Origin: Diphasiastrum complanatum
Taxonomy: Eukaryota > Streptophyta > Lycopodiopsida > Lycopodiales > Lycopodiaceae
Direction: 5' to 3'
Assembly: GCA_029204225.1 (NCBI GenBank)
Contig: CM055092.1
Span: 78,996,527-79,060,526, forward strand
DNA: 64,000 nt
The translations under genes were made by a program, and so were the position numbers. The notes beneath the pieces are model-generated. The model searched no databases and was not told where the DNA came from. It saw nothing but the letters and a program-made list of their open reading frames with translations. Position 1 is the first letter of the stretch. Every line of letters starts with the position of its first letter. Shown here piece after piece: positions 58,120-64,000 of the stretch.

Positions 58120-58554
58120 TAATCTCGTGAAGTTTTAGCAGTACTCGATGGTGGCTTCGGTGTCAATATCATTTCCACATCCCTCATGATAGAATGAAAT
58201 TTGAGAGACAAGATAGCCAAACCCACTTGTCAGCTTCGGATGGCTGATCAAAGTGTGGTCTGACCTACCGGTTTCCTTCCACACGTGCTGATCAAACTAG
58301 GAGGTCTCAAGTTTTCTGTCGATCTCGTAGTACTTGATATTTCCAATAATGCCTATTCTTATGAATTACGACTTGGTCGTCCGTGGCTCACCAATGCACG
58401 AGTCGTTCATGACTGGAGCAAAGGCCGAGTCACTTTTGGAAATCGTGACAGTTCTGTCACCATTGATTCAACGGGTAAACTCAAACCTGCACGCATCCAT
58501 GATGAAGGGTCCTCGACCACCAACTTAGTATTTGAACCATACCAGTCCAACTAA
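58120..58554 (+). pseudogene. Retropepsin-like protease of non-autonomous LTR element
   Basis: REVLAVLDGGFGVNIIS near 58128-58178 has the D-G-G variant of the D-S/T-G aspartic protease site. After two stops (near 58195 and 58262) the frame 58285-58554 continues with FSVDLVVLDI and LRLGRPWLTNARVVHDW, the second hallmark block of plant Gypsy proteases. RT should come next in an autonomous element but does not. Confidence 0.65.
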
Positions 58555-58839
58555 TTTGGTGCATAAGTCAAGCAATGGTTGGACTGAACCTAAATCACTT
58601 TAGGAGGTGTCCTCTACACCTTAGAACAGCTTTGAAGAGTCCCCAAAACTCTGATCTTCCCTCTCTTTGAATGCTAGAAAGCCTCCTCTATGAAATCACC
58701 TCCAAAACTCACTTAGATATCAATGCTTGGAGCAAGCAAAACTTGCTATCTTGGTAATGTGAATTGAATCTAACTTTGCTGCTGGTGTTAGACACCTAAA
58801 CCAACAATCCGGCACAAAATCACACCCATAAAACCAAAC

Positions 58840-59611
58840 AAGAAGTTGCGCGTCTCTCAGGAGTTTGCCAAGAAATATCCAACGACAAAAGAGCGAGGTG
58901 GCTACATATTGCCAAATTTGGACCAGAGTCAAACGCATAAAGAAGCAGTCAAACTCCTGGATTTACAACCTCTCTGGTGCCATCAGCTCTTCCTACAAAG
59001 TACGACCATGATGGAACGGTATATCGAAGTCCCTCCTACATGCGCACAAATCCTTATTACTATCCAGTAGCGAGGCGAGAACCGTTTACTACCACCAAGG
59101 TCAAGAAAAGGATATTTTGGCCCAAACTCGTAGGCGTCGATACCGACAACTTAGCCGAGGACATGGTCACCAACTGCCGAGTATTCTACCAGAAGCACCA
59201 TGGCAATCCTAATCGCGGCGTCAGATATTTGCGGATAATTGTGGCCTGGTAGCATTTCTGGCAGAACTCGAGGGTTTTTGGGATCGAGGGCTACTCCTAA
59301 TCGCCCTTGATATCAATAAACCACTGCGAACTCAAGATGACCATATCAGCGTAGCAAGGCTCTATTATTGCGTTGCACTAACTTCCGCCTTGCACGTTGA
59401 TATGGTGGAGCTATGGAAAACCCATAACTTTCTACAGGGTATGCTCCATTATTACAAACCCATGCCCTTCCTGAACAAACTATGGTGGCAAATGATGGAG
59501 GGCATTGACACTACAATCTACCACTCCCAACAACAACAGTCTCGCCTCCATGAAGCACAAAAGATCCAAGAAGAAAAGGCTTCAATTGGTGTGGGACCAC
59601 TAATCCAATAA
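58840..59611 (+). pseudogene. Unrecognised 3' ORF of non-autonomous LTR element
   Basis: Overlapping frames carry RRIFWPKLVGVDTDN-like residues (58977-59252). After a shift they read LVAFLAELEGFWDRGLLLIA, SVARLYYCVALTSALHVDMV, ELWKTHNFLQGMLHYYKPMP and FLNKLWWQMMEGIDTTIYHS, ending at TAA 59611 just before the purine tract. It has the position of a 3' accessory frame. No homology is recognised. It may be captured sequence or a very diverged pol tail. Confidence 0.45.
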
Positions 59612-59623
59612 GGAGGGGGATAA

Positions 59624-60378
59624 TGTTAGCATCTGTGCTAACATAAAAATAAAATTAAAAAATAAAATAAAATAAAATAAAACTTAGTGGCATGTGTTTT
59701 GTAAGACCACATGCGAGTGTTTGTTAATAAACTTCCACCATGGCATGTGTTTGTAAGCCCATGAGTAGAAGCTTAAAAAATAATAAAATAGCTTAAACTT
59801 AGATTTAGAACTTAGACTTAGGAAACTTAAGATTAGAAATATTTTATCTTAAGTTTTCCTAAGTTAAGAAACTTTGAAGTTCTAAATCCTAAGTTAGAAG
59901 TTCTAGAAAGGTTAGAAATAGATTAGTCCCATAAGTTAGTGGATACTTATGGAAGACCCTCCTTGCCATAAAAGGAGATGTATTTGCCTTGTAAACAACA
60001 CTATGAGATTATGCTAAAATTGTTCTCTCTTTGAGATTATCATTCTATTTCTTTGTGTTCCCATTGGAAGGTGCTCGGGCCTCCTCTTGCTTCCTTTCAT
60101 TGGATTATTGTGGCATGCTTTAGTTGTTATTTATTAGTTAGCCGCAATTTATCTTTCAAACCCTCTGGGAGTTAATTTAGGTCTTAGTTTAGCAACCTTG
60201 CTAGTTGGGTTTGCCTTAGCAAAGATTTTTATTGTTGTTTCTAATTAGCTTTATTTCCATTTTGGGCACTAGTTGGGTAAGCCTTAGTGCTCTCATCTTT
60301 GTTGATTATTTTCATATTTCCGTTGAAGCTTGTTGTAGAAACTTCGGGAGTGGACGATCCTCTCTATACTACACTACA
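59624..60378 (+). repeat. Gag-protease element 3' LTR
   Basis: It aligns throughout with the 5' LTR. It is preceded by AAGGAGGGGGATAA. Confidence 0.82.
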
Positions 60379-63300
60379 TCGTGAGTAGATCCAGCCAAAC
60401 ATTGACAAATCAGATCTACTTCCAACAACATTTACCTAGAAGCTTGATATGAGGTTTTCTATTGGTCCACATGGCAATACAAATGAAAATAAATAAAAGG
60501 ACATGTTTCTTGGAGGCTCTTTTCAGGCTCAAACTTCTTTTAATGGCAAGAAAGACTTGACCAGGTGAAAATTGAATTAGGGAATAGATGGATGATTGGA
60601 TGTAATATAGATATCTTTTGTTTAATCTAATTGTATCTATCACAATGTTGGCACGAGTATGTGCAATTGGTTCCATTTGTTGGTAAGTGCAATCTATATA
60701 TAGATATATATTGACTAGATGTCCCAATTAAGCCCTAAGAAATCTCGATGGTTGGCCTAACATGCGAGTCTATCACCTTTTTGAATGGACCAATTATGTC
60801 TAGGCTCCAATATTTGAATACAATTGGAAATAGATGATACTCAAGTTGATGGATGTGGTGGATGAGTAGATCTTTGTCCAATAGCAGGATACGATTGTTT
60901 TATAATTTTACTTCCTAGATCCTTGTCTGACATGGCATGGTAACACTCTTGCATGAACTTTGACTTTTTAGATGCATGCTTTGATTTAGGATGATATGGC
61001 AAGTGGATGTAATTGGGAGTAACAGTGGATGACTAGGAATGTGAATGGATGATTGGGCAATGTGAATATCAATGGAATCATTCATGGGAGCAAATGGGGG
61101 TAGATGTATGGATGGTGATGAGATCCTAAGTGGGACATGTCATAAGATGTGTGACTAGGTCATCACGAGGTTATTACATTTCTGGCCTAATTCAAAATAA
61201 TGAGATGTAACCAATAATCTTGAGTACTAGAGTACCATGTATCCAAGTCTATGTCAAATCCTATATACATGACATAGAAATAACATTCTTCCTCCCTTGA
61301 ACAGGTTCTATCCTAAGAACATGAAATAAAATCAGGAGCCATTTCTTTAACTTTCAACACTTACCTAGAAAATCATTATCCTTTGTTTGACTTCAAATAT
61401 CAAACAAGTACTCGGAGATGTTGGAAGAAGGAAATGATGATCAATAGAGAAATAGCTGCATTCTATAGATGCACTATCGGGCTCTACAAAATAATCTTTC
61501 TCCTAATGTATGACTACGCCTACCAAATTTGAACAACTATCGCGACTATTGTCAAGTTCGAATTCTAAGTGATTCCATATTTGAAATCATGATAATCTAT
61601 TAGATTGATTTCGTAGAAAAGTATAACAATATTAAAATATTGAAATATTCGATAATTCAGACAAAGCTATAAAAGAACATAATTAGATTAGAACAGAAAA
61701 GCATTTGATCATTTTGACATTATACTAAACACAATAAAACCGTATGATCAATCCAGTAAGAACATGTACAAATCAAAATGAATCGTGAGCACAAAACAAC
61801 AATGGATGCAACCTCGTGCTCCAAACTATTTCTGAGTATCTGATTGTCTCTGTCTGATACATCTGCTAATAAGCAGTAAGCTTTTCTAGCAATGCACTAT
61901 ATTAATGTCCTAGATATCTAAACTTTCCCTTCGGGATGTATATATCTTTTTCATCAATGTACTTACTACTTTTTCCTATGAATAAATGCACCAGGGTGTT
62001 TTCCTTATACTTATGGCCAACGTGAACAGTAAGTCCTTACTCATGTCACATTTCGATTGGGATCCTTCATAACGATGTCTTATGAGAATGACCCTTTGGA
62101 TTAATAATAAACTTTCTTTTGCCCTTCCTATCTAATGAAAAGATTTTCCACTTGCCTTTGAAAGGGACCTTGGCACTAAATTATATGAGCATAAATGGTT
62201 TTGTCATGATAGCTCATTGGCACTAAATTATATGATCATAAATGACTTTGTCATGATAGCTCATTGGCCTAGCATGATCCCTTATAGTGAACTTTGATTT
62301 TATGCCTATCAAGTCCTTAATTGCATTTCACCATCTGGGTTGCCGCTTCACCTTCCCAAATACTTTGTGTCCCTTATATATGTCCATCAAAGAGACCTTT
62401 CAACATCTCTTATTCTATTAAAGACATAACCTTAGTTCCACTTATGGTCTTGCCTATTCTTTCCCATCCTCCTATTTGCATAAAGTTGGCCTTATTTGGG
62501 AAAAGACATGGGTAATATTCTCAGTGCATCAGATTGGCATCCTATATATGGGATATTGCAACCCCTACATATAATAATAAATAATATTTTGCATTTATTG
62601 ATTCATTAAGCTTCATGGTAGGGCATAGTCACCATTAAGACTCACAAAGACAATATACATACGAGTTCACAGCCTCATTCAGTTACCTGATTGTCTGAAA
62701 ATAGTTTCTTAGATCATAACATGCTAGCTTCTGGCCAAACTTCAGCATAGCTTCATGTAACATTCAACTTAGATCTATAACGGACATATGTGGAGTTTTA
62801 TAATCCATGACTGAACTTCAGTTATGTATCTTTACATCCTGCAAGTATCCTCCATTTACGTTCTACTCTGACGATGTGCTCATAAATTAGGCAAAGTAGC
62901 AGGGTTAGCTTGTAGGTTAAGAGCAGTCTAATGCCAGTCATACTGTATTTATTCCTTGGAGGAAAACACTGAAGGTTACTGCAACTTTACACGTTATTGA
63001 TGCTTTGTCGTTAACACAACTCAAAATTATTGTTCAGGTAGCATAAATTGAAGAACCAGTTTTCATTTCCTACGATACAAAATGACAGGATTTAACTGGT
63101 GAGCAACAACTTCAAGTTGGAATCTGAAGATTTACATCTACTTAATTCTTTTGTGCTAATATTTCATAAAAAAAATTGATCAAGAAACTTGGACCCTGGT
63201 CTCCCATAATGTGGGCAGATACAAATCCAGAACTGCGACCATAAAATATACATTGATAAATTGGAGCCATGCCCAATGGAGGAAAACTGAGAAGTGCAAG

Positions 63301-64000
63301 TACAAACAAAACAGATGCGAACTGATAGTAAAGATCAACAGTGGGTTTGCTTGTACACTTTGAGACAATGAACTTAAAATGATCCAATGCTCATCTAGTG
63401 CCTGTTTTTATCTCTATTGATTTCAACATCACAGAATGCATAATGATCAACCACAAAATAGCATCCAGTTCAAATCTTCAGCGGTAGTTCCCTCAAGAAT
63501 TGATTTCAGCGCCGCAATGATAATATGATGGTAATCCATACAGATGAGGCACAAAATTTGATTGTCAAATACTCATGTAATCAAATGGCCACTAGTCATC
63601 CATATTTTGCACAGAACAGGTCCACCCCTTGCTTTGAAGGGGTTCTGGATTTTACAAGCTTATCCAATGCTATGATAATGCTTATGATAGGCATAGCTGC
63701 TCTTTTATCCAATGATCTTCAGACCTCAACCTGTATTACACATAAGCCTGAAACATGATATAACCTAGATTCGCTTTCTGAGGCATGAACTTGAACCAGG
63801 AAGTTGAGAGAAAGTAACCTTGATGCCATAACACTAATGACTTGTAACAACAATTTGGACCATTTATGCCTGCGAGACCCAACCAAAGAACACCGCATGA
63901 TAGAAATGCATTACTGACCTTTAAAACCTTGCACAATAACATCTTGAAGGAGCATGGTGTAGAAGCTCTTCGATAAAGTGATTAATTATTGAGATCCAAC
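60379..64000. other. Unassigned region
   Basis: No protein family, LTR or transposase was recognised on either strand. A 47-bp tandem duplication is present at 62171-62264. Short frames near 63142-63942 on both strands were examined. Some could be untranslated or intronic parts of a gene beyond the right edge, but nothing supports a call. Confidence 0.4.
62171..62264. repeat. Tandem duplication, 47-bp period
   Basis: TGGCACTAAATTATATGA starts at 62171 and 62218. The copies differ at only a few bases. Confidence 0.9.

Larger units (their letters stand above)
55013..60378 (+). mobile_element. Non-autonomous gag-protease LTR retrotransposon
   Basis: LTRs of about 767 bp (55013-55779) and 755 bp (59624-60378) are highly similar. 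Both start TGTTAGCATCTGTGCTAACA and end near TACACTA.A. A purine tract AAGGAGGGGGA precedes the 3' LTR. The interior codes for gag, zinc-finger-like and aspartic-protease segments and an unrecognised 3' frame. No RT, RNase H or integrase motif is present. No canonical TGG primer site follows the 5' LTR, and no 5-bp target duplication was found (gcatt against tcgtg). Movement would need enzymes from another element. Confidence 0.8.

Noticed and set aside
63142-63942. Possible exons near the right edge, for example the minus-strand reading ending AEDLNWMLFCG near 63450-63520
   Set aside because: No splice signals that join into a longer frame and no recognisable family. Could be a gene edge, but not supported.

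Overview
The window is nuclear DNA of a land plant. Three things show this: an intron-split gene for a predicted plastid protein, Copia (TNT1-94-like) and Gypsy chromovirus retrotransposons primed with the plant initiator-Met tRNA primer site, and EnSpm/CACTA-like coding remnants. Very long (CT)n tracts and a 16 kb intron filled with retrotransposons suggest a large, repeat-rich genome such as a fern or gymnosperm. I cannot name the species. No RNA gene, CRISPR array or bacterial feature was seen.

The main single-copy feature is a five-exon gene on the minus strand, from ATG at 51175 to stop at 32083. It encodes a predicted 292-residue chloroplast-targeted protein resembling the plant DUF2358/NTF2-like family. 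All four introns are GT-AG and the phases match. Intron 2 is about 16.1 kb, and 12.4 kb of it is a nested pair of Gypsy chromoviruses of one family. The older element B (33690-46102, minus, TSD ggtaa) was hit in its integrase tail by the young element A (34330-40636, plus, TSD cctcg, LTRs differing at one base in 358).

Layout. 1-1.1 kb: LINE-like reverse transcriptase remnant lacking its central palm. 2.2-2.4 kb: fragment of an unidentified repeat family. 2.94-8.35 kb: structurally complete Copia element (LTRs, PBS, PPT, TSD tggag) whose reverse transcriptase is replaced by unrelated sequence that stays open in frame. 8.4-18.3 kb: decayed DNA-transposon-like coding matter, including a TNP2-like piece and a SET-like exon with a 10-residue repeat. 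18.6-20.8 kb: degenerate satellite-like DNA interrupted by a Copia fragment. 22-25 kb: an En/Spm TNPA-like three-exon gene between clusters of CGTGGC/GCCACG palindromes. 25.1-29.8 kb: an inverted copy of the 10.9-14.1 kb repeat, split by a decayed Gypsy element. 30.2-31.8 kb: a foldback repeat and a MITE-like element. 32.1-51.2 kb: the plastid-protein gene and its nested elements. 52.2-54.2 kb: an unrecognised ORF, a 131-bp CT tract and a Copia RNase H remnant. 55.0-60.4 kb: an LTR element with gag and protease, no reverse transcriptase, and an unrecognised 3' ORF. 60.4-64 kb: nothing recognised.

Apart from the plastid-protein gene, most supportable coding sequence belongs to mobile elements, largely dead. 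Element A comes closest to intact, but carries an in-frame TGA between gag and pol and a changed reverse-transcriptase catalytic residue.
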